Positions 37,601 to 50,400 of a stretch of 64,000 nucleotides of DNA are shown piece by piece. The stretch is from positions 738,417-802,416 of the forward strand of contig VZRG01000189.1 in assembly GCA_013397435.1 (NCBI GenBank), written 5' to 3'. Source of the stretch: Erythrocercus mccallii (Eukaryota; Chordata; Aves; Passeriformes; Dicruridae). A program made the position numbers and the translations under genes. How positions within the stretch are numbered: the first letter of the stretch is position 1; the number at the start of each line of letters is the position of its first letter. The notes below the pieces were generated by a model. It searched no databases. It worked only from the letters and a program-made list of their open reading frames with translations, and was not told where the DNA came from.

Positions 37601-40600
37601 ACCCAGCTCCTGTTTCATGCAGGCTCTACTCAGCCTCCTCCTGTCAGCATGAAAACCTGCTAAAAGCATAACCCCAAACCCCTTTGTCAGTGCCATCACC
37701 AGGTGAAGGGGCAGGTTCTCTGCAGAGAGAGACCAGAGCCAAATTAACAGAAACCTCTTTCACTTCCTTGGAGACATTACCCTTTAGTAATATTCACAGA
37801 AAGGCAGCGTTTCCCTGTCAGGTCTGCCTATAATCAGTAGTGCTATACATAATATTGACATCAGGTTATTATAAAAATGGTCTAACTTTACCTGCATCAA
37901 CTTGGCCAATATCTGGTTTCAAGTACCTCACAGTTTGATTTGGTACCAGATTACAGCTGATTGCTGATATCCCTAAATTCTCCCTCTCTCCAGCTTTCCA
38001 AGCCTGTGCACTTGGAAAATGTGTATAAAGACTCTGTGTTTTCCTACCTACATAGACACTCTTCAGTGCTTTTGGGTGCAGAGGTCCACAGAAGCAGGTT
38101 AGGATGGACATTTTCTAAGCTATTCGTAATTCGGAAACATTCATTTACAGATTGTATACCCAAATAGCTATAAGAGATCAAAGAGATCTGAGTTTTAGAG
38201 CCTGAGAATTCAGAAAGTGAAGATCACGGCAATTCAGTGTCCCTGAAATAAACTTTTCCCATCTTTAAAAGTTACTGATTGGAAAATGTAATTGCAGTGA
38301 AGCATGTGTTCATATCAGAGCTCGTGAGTGTGTTTGCCCAGGTGTGGTCCTCCAAAATACAGTCACTGATAAAGATAGATGGCTTTTGACAAGGAACATC
38401 AGTCATTTTCAGAAATTTGATGGGGCAGCTGTGTGCTCAAATGGCTTTGCATGAGCCCAACAAATGCTGAGCTTGGAGAATATCCTTGTCTCTTTGTGCA
38501 TTTTGTAGCATCAGTAACATGTGCCTTGGGAGCATTTAATCTATAGTATCAACAGTATTTATGGTGTCTGGAGTTTTACATGGCTAAAGTAATTACTATG
38601 ATAAATGCCAGCAATATTTTAAAATTAACATTGAACTTTCTTTCCATTTAGAAGCAGAAGACCCTTAATTGGCAAAGATGGGATTACAGTAAATCCTTTT
38701 GCTGTTTAGGGTCTGGTTTTGCATAGATAATGCACAGAGGGAACTGTACTTTCATCCTGAAGTCAGCTGGTTTTCTTGATTTCTGGAGTGTAGTGGTGGA
38801 CAAAAGATCAGGTTTAGTGAGTGTTTTCCTTGTTCCCCTCCTCAGTGATTTCAGCTTCATCTTTTCCTCACAGTGGAAGAGTCAAGAAGTCTTTGCCTCA
38901 GAGCGTAACCCACAGCTTAGCTGCCAGATGGACAGAGAAGTCCTGCTCCATCTACTCCTCCTCCACTGCAACGTCACACAACCAACAACAACAGAGAAGC
39001 TCAAGGATGGTCCCCAGTCTCCTCTAAGCCACTTCCAAAGCACTTGAGTGTAGACCTAACTCAAAACAAATAAGGTTCTTATCATCTAGAGGTCACCAGA
39101 GGACTGGGACAATTCCCTGGCATCTTGGAAGTTATCACCACGATCAATGAAGGAGCAAGAACAATGAGCATGAATGACTGAACAATGCCCTCCAAAGGAG
39201 CAGGCTCAGCCTGTGCCAGGCCTGCTCTGGTGCTGCTACAGATCATTTGCAGCCCAGGAGAGTTTTTCCAGATAAAATGTTACAGCATCACAGTCTGATT
39301 CTAGTGAGCATTGTGTCCTACCTGTCTTCTTTTTCCCATTCTCCCAGCTAAGTGTTCCTGCTTCTTTGTGACTGGGGTGGTTTTCCTTGTTAGATTGACT
39401 GAACTCATGATCCTGGCAGAAAATTAATGCAGAAAAAAAGTTGTATCGGTCCATGCAAGGGTCAGGCTGGCAGACCAGGTCTGCTGCTGGGCTGCAGGTA
39501 GGGGTGAGGAGGAAAGGAAGAGAGGGGAAGAAGGGAGAGGTCTTTTTTTAGTGAGAATTAATAATTGGATCAGCTTGACCATGATGTGTGATCATGCCTT
39601 CCATCGGGGAAAGGAAATTTCTGTTTCAGAGAACAGCCAAGGAGTGCAAAGTCTTTTCCACCTTCCTGATTTCAAATCTACTGTGAAGTTGAATAAGATA
39701 AGAACTATTTCTAGCAGTAAGATAATTTTGGGGAATACTCGATTACCTCTGCAAAAGGTGCAGATATTTATGCTGCAAAGGCATAACAGGGAACTCTTCA
39801 CAGCTCTTAGTTCATCTCTTTCCAAGAAGCTCTACAATTAAATTCTGGGGGAAAAAAAAGTTTCTTTCTTTTGTCTAACATTTGACCCTGCCTGTAGTAC
39901 ATCCCTGTCCCATCCTTTAGGGTCACAGCCTGTAGGCACAAAATCCCTTACAATCAGGTGAGTATTGCTGACATAAAAACTGCATTTCAAAGTGAATATT
40001 AAATTGTATAGAGGGATAATATGCATTCCCCCCTCTTTACCAACAGTGTGTAAAAGGAGCCCATCTTTCACAGGTTTGTCGAAGGCTATAGTTCATGCCT
40101 GGGACAGGCCAGTTTTTATACCAATTCAGGAAAGAGGTCCTCACTATGCAAATTAAACACAGCACATCCGTGCAACACTTTACAATAGCCTCAGCTCCTG
40201 CAGAGTCATCAACAGGCTACAGGTCTCCTGTGGGTTCCTGCATGGAACAACTTCAGCCCATAGGGGAAAGCTGTCTGCAAAAAGAGGCAGAAGGCAAGGA
40301 ATGGACATGACATCAGCCATGTCCATTCCCTGACCTCACTCCGTAGTGCCTGAGCTCAACCAAGGTTTTAAAATATGGAGCTGGTTAAGTAGCAGATTGT
40401 GCTTTCTACTCAGCGTCCTCCATCCTTGAGCCCTGCTCACAGCCCCTGATACTGTTAATAAAGATCTGTCTGTGCTGTTTCAAAATGAGTGAAACTTCAG
40501 GCATTGAATGGAGTCAGCAGACACCTGCTATACATTCAGATACAAGATCTTCACTTAACCTGAACAAAAACTGCAGGGCCTTTCCCCCTTTTCCTCAGAA

Positions 40601-41375
40601 ATTACTCCTGTTTTGCATTCCAAAACATTTGTCACCCTGGTGAATATTAATTAAAACTTGCAATTAATTAAAATGTCAATTAATTCCTTTATTTTATTCT
40701 TCAGGGTAATCTTGTATTCTGTGCAAGAGAGAGCAGCAAGTGAGCTTAACAGAATGAAATAGAACAAATTTCAGTGTAAGTGCTGCTCTGTGGATTCTGA
40801 AGAAGTGATTGTCTGGCCAAGGGAGAGAGAGGTTTAGGGAGTGCATCCATGACAGCACACAGACCAGCACATTGCAACAGTCTGGGGACCACCTATGGCC
40901 AATTTACGAGTTCCAGCTCTGATTTTATGAGCGCTCTGTGCATTCATGAGCTGGGATAGTCATTGGTTGTAGGCTTACAGCTTATCCTAGAGGGATGGGT
41001 TGCAACTCACTGCCCATCTCTGAAACCAGAGGTGGTCAGAACCATGACAACAATGCTGTAGCAGAACATCTGTTTATGGCCTCAGAAAAACTATTTTCTA
41101 GTCCTAAACTCTAAAACCAGGGTAGAAACCAAGCAGGAAATCACCTTTTTGGCCACAGTGATCACAAGGCAGGAAGGGGGTAGAAACTGAAACTGCAGAT
41201 TTTTTTTTTCCACTGGAGATGAAAACTTTTTGAATCAAGGAAAACATGAATGAATGTGGAAAAAGACTGCAAGAGTCAGCAGAAATGCAATAGTTACTCC
41301 AAAAAGCAAAGGAGTTAGTTTTGGGGTAGCCAGCATCTTTGCTCCATGGTATAGACTTATCTTAGGTGTTGCTGA
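31613..41375. other. Gene-poor flank, part 3
   Basis: Nearly 10 kb of mostly unique sequence without recognisable exons or interspersed repeats, apart from the CAG/CAA run. AT-rich islands at about 32450-32860, 36090-36760 and 38480-38720 stand out from GC-richer stretches such as 35500-35960. Confidence 0.5.
35424..35452. repeat. Short (CAG/CAA)n triplet repeat
   Basis: About nine CAG/CAA triplets. No long open frame or known polyglutamine protein surrounds them. Confidence 0.8.
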
Positions 41376-41475
41376 AACAAAAAAAAACCAAAAAAACAAA
41401 AAAAACAAACCAAAAAAACCCCAAACAAACAAAAAAAAAAACCAAAAAAAAAAACCAAAAAAAATACCAAAAAAA
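41376..41475. repeat. A-rich (CAAAA)n simple repeat, about 100 bp
   Basis: Long A runs separated by C or CC. The open frames reading Lys/Asn/Pro-rich through it are low-complexity artefacts. Confidence 0.93.
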
Positions 41476-43736
41476 GTTGGTATGTTTGCAAATGGAAATT
41501 GAAAAGAAATTAACTTTCTATCCAGATTTTCACCATGAGAATCAAATTGTTTTTGTATTTAATATGAGAATTCTGATCAATCCCTTCCACAGACACACAG
41601 CTAAACTTTAACTTGTTTTGAAAGGAGAAAACAAATCACAGCATTAGCCGTGGGAGTTTAATAACATACAGATGAAAATTGCCATACGTGTAAAATCAAC
41701 ATATTGACATATTGTTTACCTAGAATTGTCGATCCTCTATTCTGTTATTGTTTAATTTCCTTGCAAAGTTTCTCAGAAACCACAGTTATTGTGTCTTGCT
41801 TCCTCCTCTTCCTCTCCAGGGGCAGGTCTTTCCAGATCAAGGCAAACAATGAATTTGCACAGCATCCTCAGCAGACACAATGAAAACATGATTAAATGCT
41901 GTTCTGTAAACCTTTCCTGTCAGCTCACACTGATGGTTCTTTTGAGAGACCTGAACTGCTTTTTATAATGTGCATTTGCCTTTAATAATAACTGACCACA
42001 AAATGCAGTGCAATATAAACACAGCCTTTCCTTCTCTGTTTTGTGTTTTGCTACAGTATTTTTCTAAATCCAGTTACATCATCACCACAAACAGGATTTT
42101 TCTTGCCAAAAAAAGTCAGCAATGTGAATGTTGTATCTAAGCAAGTAACCTTGACTCTGTTTACAGTCACAGAAAAATTTTTGAGACATCATTCATCTCA
42201 TTCTAAAATAGGTTACATGAACATTTGTCTTAAATATCTTCTTTCCATTCACTGTGGCTTTTCATGACCAGCTCTGAGGAAGACACAGACATCACAGGCC
42301 AGGTGTCAGGCAACTTCTTCTAGGATTCTTTACTGGACAGAGAAAATCCGGGAACCAGCTTCATTTTCGCTTCTGATTTCGCATCTGTCATGACAGTTCT
42401 CTAATGGCTGGGTTTCCCACAATACAGGACATTAATTTGAGTAAAAATCCATAATTACTTTTCTTTCTGCTCGTTTTGGCTTTTGTTCAAAAAATGCAGA
42501 CATAAAAATAATCTGAGGTTTCTCAAGTGGTTTGTTCTCAAATTCAGACTGTCCAATGATGTGGTTACAGGTCAGCAAGCAGAAATTGTGTTGGGTTTGT
42601 CCATGCATAATTTCACTCAGGAATTACATTCCACAGAGAAACAAAGGGGCCTCATGTCTAAGGGGACATTAGTCCCAAAGACCTCCAGTGAGTTTCCCTT
42701 AGCAAGACCAGCTCTGTATATTTCCAGGAAAGAAAGCGAGATGCAAGTTGTTCTGACAAATGGTGATTTTTTAACTTTCAAAGCCTGGAATGGGAGATCT
42801 GCTCCAACCAGCACTGCTGCTGAAAAAGCCACATAAAAGTGAACTACCTTAGCTGCTTCCTCTGAGTTTTAGTGGCTGAGCATCCACATTTGCTGTATCT
42901 AAAATTCCAGCTGGGATGTCAAAGGATTTCGGGAGCAGCTAGCCCTGTGGATTGGCTGGCAGATCCTTTCACATATACCCAAAGGCATAATGCACATCTT
43001 ACATACAAAAAGATGGTATTTGCAAGTCATGCCACAATTTACTCCAATCTCCCAGCAAGTTGGAGGCCCAGGTAGCTGGAGATTACCAGAGTGCAGTTCA
43101 GGCTGTGTGTTCCTTTTGCTGTCACCTCTAAGCAGTCTCTGTCCCCACAGGTTTCTTTCCTGACCTTTTGAGACAATCCACCCTGACAATGCTCACGGAG
43201 TAGTGGGAAAGCAAAGCACGGATTGTCTTGACAGAACTCTTTAAATAAAGTCAATTGACTGGAAAAGTGAGTATCTGCCTAAGGCTCCTCACTCTGGAAG
43301 GACCCAGTCTACTTTGATGCACATCCTTATCACAGTATTTGCCCAAGCTTCCTCCTGTGATAGCAAAAAACGACTGTAATTGGGGAGGGCAGAGCAGCAG
43401 ATTAGCACATGGCACACTGAATAACATCCCAGCATCTGCTGTCACAGATTTGCTGACAGCTGTTTCTGCAGAGTAGCTGGAAATCTGATAATCCTAAACA
43501 TGAAATTTCTTGTTATCTGTGCAAGGGCAAGTGCCAACCTCTAGTATGACCCTAAAGGACAATCTACAGTTTTGAGCAAATGCTGCCAGATACACCTGGA
43601 CATGTTCAGCACCTCCCCAAGAACACACAGCTGGACACATCTGCACCAGAGCTGCCTCCCAGAAGGTGACACTTCTAGCAGCCTTCTAATACCAAGAGGG
43701 GCTAAAAAAGAACCAGAGACAGGCTATTGGCAAGGT
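41476..43736. other. Gene-poor flank, part 4
   Basis: Unique sequence between an A-rich repeat and a CR1 fragment; nothing recognisable. Confidence 0.5.
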
Positions 43737-44002
43737 CATGGAATGATAGGACAAGAGGCTTTAAACTGAAAGAGACTAGGTTGAGATTGGATAGTAGGAA
43801 AAAATTCTTTACTGAAGAGTGGTGAGAAACTGGCAGATTTTTCTGAGGGATGCTGTGGATGTCCCATCCCTGGAAATATTCAAGGTCAGGCTGGATGGGG
43901 CTTTGAGGAACCTGGTCAAGTAGCAAGTGTCCCTGGACTTGGCAGAGTGGGCTGGAATTAAAAGGTCCCCTCCAACCCACACCATTTTAAGATTCTAGGA
44001 TA
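43737..44002 (+). mobile_element. CR1 LINE 3'-end fragment, sense orientation
   Basis: Classic CR1 3' words in order: gaatgataggacaagaggct, attctttactgaagagtggt, gtcccatccctggaaatatt, aggctggatggggctttgag, then tcccctccaacccacaccat and a gattctagga tail. This is about 265 bp of the 3' end, with point changes and small deletions. Confidence 0.9.
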
Positions 44003-45516
44003 TATGGAGAGGTATTTTTGGTCCCCCAAGAGGTGATTTTTCATACACCATATTTTAATTCTATTCAAAGCTTCAGAGAGGATTCAGGTCGAAGACTTCT
44101 GCCAAAGTGAACACAGGAGAGACGTGATTGATATTATTATGAGACTCCATAAAATTCTGAAACCTCTGGAATATTTACAAAAACTTTCCTTTCACTGAGT
44201 CCTGAGTAGCATAAGTTGGGGTACTCTCTCCTTAATGAACCCATGTCCACTCAGACTGTAAGGGACAGTGGAATTAAGCACAAACCTACGGCCAGATTTA
44301 TTTTGCAGAGAAGACTCACTGCTGCAGGCACTCAGAGGGTGCATGTGAGCAGGGATGGAAACCAGACACAGACCTGTGTGAGGAAGATTGAATTCTGTTC
44401 CCCCCAGCCCAGGTTTAGCAGAGATGTGCTCATGGAGTTTACCAAGACATTAGTGCTCTCAAACACTTGCTTCTCATGAGCCTGGTCCTGTGCTGAGACC
44501 CAGGAATAGCAACTGATGGCTATAACTTATTTTAACTTCAGTGGTGAAGAATGAGAGCAGGACAAAATTCTGAAGCTTTTCCCTTAACTGGCATTTTAAA
44601 ATGCCAATTAAAATGCCTGCTCTTAGTGTAAATGTATTCCTACAAACACAAATAAATAGGAGAGCCAATCCTAATAACAGTTAGGCACCTTTGTAAATCA
44701 CAGTTCTCTGCATGGCAGCCCACAGTCAGCAGCAACCCCAGACGCTGTGAAATCCTGTCTACAGGCATTACTGAACAGGCCCATTAAACACAATTCTCAT
44801 TCTTGGTTTCACAGATTAGTGAGTAGCTGCCATGCCCAGCTGCCATTTTATAGCCAGGTTAACGCCAAGGGAAAAGCACAAGTTCCTTCTGTGGTGGATG
44901 AACTGGGCCCTGACAACTGCAATCATGTGTGACAGTTTAAAACACAAAAATCGTAAGGAAAAATGTTTAATATCCATGAAAAGCAGTATTAAAAATTACC
45001 AAGCACTGTTGCAGTGGGTCTGTCAGGTGGACAGACAATGGGACTATTTCTGCTCTTGGTGTTTTGCCAGTTATGGCCACAGTTCTGTAGAGCTGCCTAT
45101 TTCCACAGTGCTGTAAATTTTGGATTTGTTACTGTTAATTGCTCCAAATCCAATTTTAACAAACAGGTTGATGCCATAGGAAGTTGTAAGTGTGGTTTTA
45201 AAGACAGGATTTGCATGTTACAGATCGAATTTATGTTTCTTCAGGACACACCTCACGGATGGAGATTGCCAGTGCCCTCTCAGCTGGTGGCTTTATTTCC
45301 CCAAACACATTAGCTCCTGTCAACAAGGCAAATCTGACTCTGCCTGACTGCATTATCAATGCTGTCCTCATGACATTTTTAAAACATCCAATTGATGCAG
45401 ACGAGACACCAAGCGTGCTATTTTGTTGCTCCAACAGGTGCCAATTTCAGAAGTCTAAACACAGATTTTAGAAGTCAAATGCGTGAGACTGATGTATTAA
45501 AGCCTGTTTTTCACAG
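44003..45516. other. Gene-poor flank, part 5
   Basis: Unique sequence; short overlapping open frames only, nothing recognisable. Confidence 0.5.
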
Positions 45517-45602
45517 ATAAAAAGCCCCAACAAAACAAAAAATAAAAACCAAACAAACAAAAATCCAAAAAAATAAACAATAAACCCCCAAACAAATAAA
45601 AA
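45517..45602. repeat. A-rich (CAAA)n simple repeat
   Basis: A-rich run with aaacaaacaaaaatccaaaa-type units, about 300 bp before the LTR remnant. Confidence 0.88.
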
Positions 45603-45901
45603 TATTTCAGGTGCCTGGGTGTCCATGCTATCTTTGCATACACAGGCATATTTCCCATTCCCTTCTTTTGCCAACTCTCCAGCCTTTGCAGGAGTATGAG
45701 GTGAGGAACAAAACAACTCACATAGGCGACTCCTTCAAAAAACAAAGAACTAAAAGATAGAAGGAAACTACAATTCATGATTCTCATATAGAAACCATCA
45801 CTATCTCCAACACACCTGAATATTTCCCATTTGTGTTCACATTATAGCAATGACAGCACTGACCAACTCACAAGCTCCATGTGGTTGCTACAGAAGTTCC
45901 C

Positions 45902-46600
45902 TGCATCATGGTTTGAAAGACAGGTATCTGCTAAGGGGCAGGGCCTCCTTAGGAAATGTAGAATTCAAATCCCCTCCCTCCAAATTATTATAATTTAGGC
46001 AGAGTTATGGGGATAGGGATAACAGTTCTTTACTAGTATTTATAACAATGCAAACAGAAAACAACAATTACAGCAATACTACTAAACAGAACCAGGTAAA
46101 AACCTCGAGAGGCTTTGTGAAAACAAAGCCTGGGGCACTCTGATCTCGCTCGAGAGCACCAGGCTGGAACGGTGGAAGAAGATCCCGGGCTGGTGGGTGA
46201 GATCCGAGCTCTGTTGGTGTGGCTGGAGCGGCAGGGATGTCCCAGCAGGGGAGGAGACCCAGTGCAGCAGAAAAACCTCAGAGCAGTGCCGAAGGAAAGG
46301 CAGTGGGAGGACAGAGTCGTCCCAACAGGGCAGGAGAAGATGAATGCCAAGGGGGTCCGGGGCCCAGAAGCCGAAGATGGTAGATTTTTCTCGGAACCCG
46401 AGCCGGTGGAGACACAAGAAATCCTCCTGCAGCAGCAGCAGCCAGACCACCCCTCTCTGACGCCAGGAGCAAATGACCCCCACCCTCCTTTCCCTGCCGG
46501 TCAAGCACCCATAAGCACCCAGCAATTAGTTCCCTAGTGACCCACTGGGGAAAAATTCCACAGAGAAGAAACAAATCCAACCCCCAACACCCTGCAAGGT
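45902..46600 (+). mobile_element. Endogenous retrovirus LTR remnant (songbird ERV-type), non-coding
   Basis: From 45907 the words atcatggtttgaaagacagg, tctgctaaggggcagggcct, ccctccaaattattataatt and ataacagttctttactagta follow the order I remember in abundant passerine ERV LTRs. The downstream part to about 46600 is CpG-richer (ctcgagaggctttg, gatctcgctcgagagcacc) and unlike the local background. The 3' boundary, target duplication and any internal viral region were not identified. Open frames across it are incidental and no retroviral protein is recognisable. The family call is from memory. Confidence 0.6.
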
Positions 46601-46810
46601 GGAGGGTGTTGTTCTCTGCATGGTCCCCCTCCTGTGGCCTTACAGTGACAGTGACAGCATGTGCAACCTGTGCTACAAGTGACTTGGGCCATGGGTCCCA
46701 TGGTCACCAGCACTGCAGAGCTCGGTGCCAACGGTCTCACAGCACATGGCTTGCTCCAAGAACACAACAGAAGAGGATGAGACAGCTGAGAGTATTGGGG
46801 TGGTGATGCA

Positions 46811-47268
46811 GAATCACAAAATCACAGACTGGATCAGGTCGGAGGGGACTACAGGAGGTCATCTGGTCCAGCCTCTCTGCGCAGGCAGGGTTGTCCCAGA
46901 GCACAGGGAATAGGATTGCATCCAGACAGTTCTGGGATCTCTCCAGTGAAGGAGACTCCACACCCTCTTTGGGCAGTCTGTTCCCATCCAGTCACCTTCA
47001 TGGGAAAATTCTTCCTCATATTCAGGTGGGAGTTCCTGTGCATCCGTTTCTGCCTCTTGCCCCTTGCCCTGTTGCAAGGCAGCACAGAGCAGAGCCTGGT
47101 CCATCATCTGACACCTCCCTTCAGATACTGATAAACATTGATGAGGTCCCCTCTCAGTTATCTTCTCTTGAGACTGAGCAGGCCCAGCTCTCTCAGCCTT
47201 TCCTCATAAGAGAAATGCTCCCCTTCCTTCATCATCTTTGTTGCCTCCCACTGTATCCTCTCCACACA
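46811..47268 (-). mobile_element. CR1 LINE 3'-end fragment, longest in the window
   Basis: Reverse-complement CR1 of about 460 bp. It starts gaatcacaaaatcacagact with ggaggtcatctggtccagc, then actccacaccctctttgggc, aaacattgatgaggtcccct, and ctctctcagcctttcctcat. It belongs to a different CR1 subfamily from the 7.2-kb copy, judging by the tail. ORFs across it are by-products of the element. Confidence 0.92.
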
Positions 47269-47331
47269 CCACAGGAGAGTTTGAAGACTTTGTTGTCTCT
47301 GCTGTTTCCCAGGTCCGGCTCACTGTAAACT

Positions 47332-47420
47332 GAATCATAAAATCCTAAAATTTTAGAATATCTCAAGGTGGAAGGGACCACTGAAGTCCAATCCAACTGG
47401 GCTAATATCCCACAGCAGTG
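47332..47420 (-). mobile_element. CR1 LINE terminal fragment (short)
   Basis: gaatcataaaatcctaaaat followed by aaggtggaagggaccactga and a tccaatccaactgggct block, matching the reverse complement of another CR1 tail. It lies 60 bp beyond the longer CR1 copy and carries its own terminal words, so it is a separate insertion. Confidence 0.75.
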
Positions 47421-50400
47421 GGGGATTTCAGATTTCACAGAGACAAATAAATCTGTTGGAAGTTATGCAAACATAAGGATGTATTCCTGATACAATTAAG
47501 ATGTGACCTCAGAAGCAGAGCAGTACAGCAGGAGTCATCATTAACGTCACATACCTCACACTGTAATTAGTCCCCCACACAGGTTAATGTTTGGATTTCT
47601 CAGCCTGGACAGCGACTTTTTTAATTTCACCAAAACATATTTCATTTTATTCGTTTATTACTGTAATTATTTTTGTTATTTCACATTTTTAGTGCTTTGT
47701 AATTAATCTAGGAGCTGTGAAATAGCGTGAGTTACAGTGCAGCACCTCATGTTTGTGAGTTCTTAACTGGGAGCCCAAAGGCTGTATGCCGCTGAATGTG
47801 GGAAGTGTGAATTTACTGGGCATTAAATGATACCCTTGTGTGTCTTATTGAGAAGATAAACCAGCTCACAAAGCAGAAGTTTTCAGGACTAAGGGTAAAA
47901 ACCTGCACTGATCCCTGGACTGAACTCTGGAGCACTGCACAGAGAGTCAGAATGTATTAAAAGGATACTACTGCTTCCCTGCTACCCCAGAAACATTACC
48001 ACAAACTCCTGTTTCGTGCTTTTTTCAGTGGTATACACAAAATACTCTGCGGAAGGAAAGTCATGAAGTTTCAATATGCCAGACTTTATTTCTTGGTCTC
48101 TCTGTCTTTCCTTCACAAACTGAGAGTGGGCCTGGCCATCCACTTGGGAGGAGTAGGGTGGCAATCTTTCCAGCTGTGAAGTCAGACTGATTTTCTAATC
48201 ACACTCTCACAGACCTGACAGATGCCAAAGGAAATGTAATTCTAAGGTACATGGACACTTAAATCCCATTTTAAGCACAATTAAGGTTTAAGTGTCTGAG
48301 TCTCCCTGGCCTCACTGGCTTTCACAGGCAGTTGGAGTCCAGGATCCTGACAGAGTGACTATCACTTCATGTGTTCCCCTTTAACTCATGCAACTAGGGG
48401 TGTGTTTAGCCATATTAATAAAAGGTATACTTTACCCTATTGATTTAGGATGATGAGTCTCAGTTTCCAAATCAAATCAGTGCTTAATACTTCAGCTTGA
48501 TGACTTTGCAAAGGTTAGAAGTAATGTAAACTGACCTTCTGTGTGCTTTAACCCATTTCTCATGTGAGATACAATCAGACACTTTATATATCTTTCAAGG
48601 GGACCTGTGTTCATATATTTTATTTTAGATTTGTCCCAGTTAAGAGCACTGATGCACTTAGACAGACCCTGGATTCCCATGGTCCCAGCAACATCCTTTC
48701 TTACACACCCCTGGGTATCCAAACCACAGCTTGGAAACGAGGCTAAGCCTCCTGGCTGAGCTAAGAAGGAAGTCATTATATTGCTCTGAATAAAATGAAA
48801 AATAACATTAAAAAGGGAATGGTGTGAGAGACCAACTCCTCTGAAGTTTTGGCTGCTTGTGTAAATATGAAGCCAAATTTCAGTGCTCTATGATTAACTG
48901 CAAATTTTGCTGCAAAGGTCAGCAGCATTTGGGAGCAGCATCTCCATAACCCACAGAGGCAGTGCAGGGATCACCAGGATCCCTTCCAGGCAAATAGCCT
49001 TGCCCATGTGCAGAGCTACAAGGATCTTCCTCCCCATCTCTAGGTAATTCCAGTCTCGCCTTAAAAAAACCCAGGACAAAACCAAGACAAAAACCCAGAC
49101 AAAAACCCCACATTAAACCCAGGTCTTGTCCCTTCACTGAGTCTCAGCAAGTGGCTGTCAAAACTCCTCACCACAGAGCTGTGCTTGTGGCTTTGGGAAA
49201 CAAACATGTCATTTATGCTCTTATGAAGTATCCCTGTTTTATATATGATGCATCCAGACCAATCAATCTTCTATCTTGGTGGCCTGTTTAGAGACTTAGG
49301 GAGCTGGCATTGATTAAATGCCTATAATAGAGAGCATTAATTTACCCGTCAGTGGAAAAATCACCATTGTAAATTGTCCCAGTCGGTTTGTATTTCACCA
49401 AACCATGTGCAGCATGTTCTGGGGGTGTGTGCTGAACTGCTCCTGTACATAAAGCACAATCAATTAGCAGCACCAGCATGGCTTCAGCACCACCAGCACT
49501 GCTTCGGCAGGCCATGGGCAAAGGTGTGGGTTTGATTCTGCTGCCCTCTTTAGGATTTGTGCCTGGGACTCCACAGTCTAATAGTAGATTAAAATAACTC
49601 AGTATCTGAAGACCCATAGGGAGACTATAGCATCCCATGGGACTGGGGAAAAATCAGCATATTCCATCCTTTTGCTTATCACACTACACTGTTTGTAACA
49701 GTAATTGGGAGAAAAATATTCTGTGTTTTTGGAACTGCTGGTGGTCCCTTCATCTGTTGAGTTCATGGTCCCAGCTGAAATATCACATATTATGCCCTTG
49801 GAGCATGAGGAAGTAGATCACAGTGCTGTAAGGGGAGGCAGGAATGAGTTTCTCTTGAGCAGTGAAGCAACATTAGATTTGCATTGCCCTAATAACAAAA
49901 AGTTCAAATTCAGACTGCAGGTAGCTATCTCAAGAGGAAATGTCCAGATCCTTATTGTGGCTGTACAGGAGGGCATGAGGGTGAGAGAGGAATCAGCTGA
50001 GTGAGGAATAACTGGTTTTGGCAGAAAGAAAAGCAAGGAATTGCCCTCTATAGGTGTCCCAGGCCACTGAGGACAGAGATGCTCAGAAGTAGTGTTGGGG
50101 GAAATGGGAGGAGAATGAATGAACCATGGCAGAAAGGAAGAGGTGATGAGCAAAGGAAAAGCTCCAGCTGCTTAAAACTCTCACCCTGAGCCTCTGTCCA
50201 GGAAGGTTCATGACCCCTCTGGCACCTGTGACACTCTCCAGCTGCTGCAGTCCAACCCCCTCCTCCCCTGCCACAGAACAACACAGCATCCCCTAAATTG
50301 CAAACCTCCACCTCTCAAATCAGCAAATATCAAACAAAACAGAGGTCAGATTCATCCTGTCTTTATTTTCCAAGCATCCTCAGAAGGAAGAGATATTCTT

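Noticed and set aside
41254..41611. Lys/Asn-rich frames
   Set aside because: They are translations of an A-rich simple repeat.
46172..46537. 121-codon plus-strand frame with a short polyglutamine run
   Set aside because: It lies inside the LTR remnant, with long frames open on both strands; no retroviral or cellular protein similarity is recognisable.
46891..47328. 145-codon frame
   Set aside because: It is read antisense through a CR1 LINE fragment.
49483..49503. Possible REST/NRSF site
   Set aside because: The left half matches the remembered consensus fully, but the right half does not (about 15 of 21 positions overall). A half-site of this kind is expected by chance.
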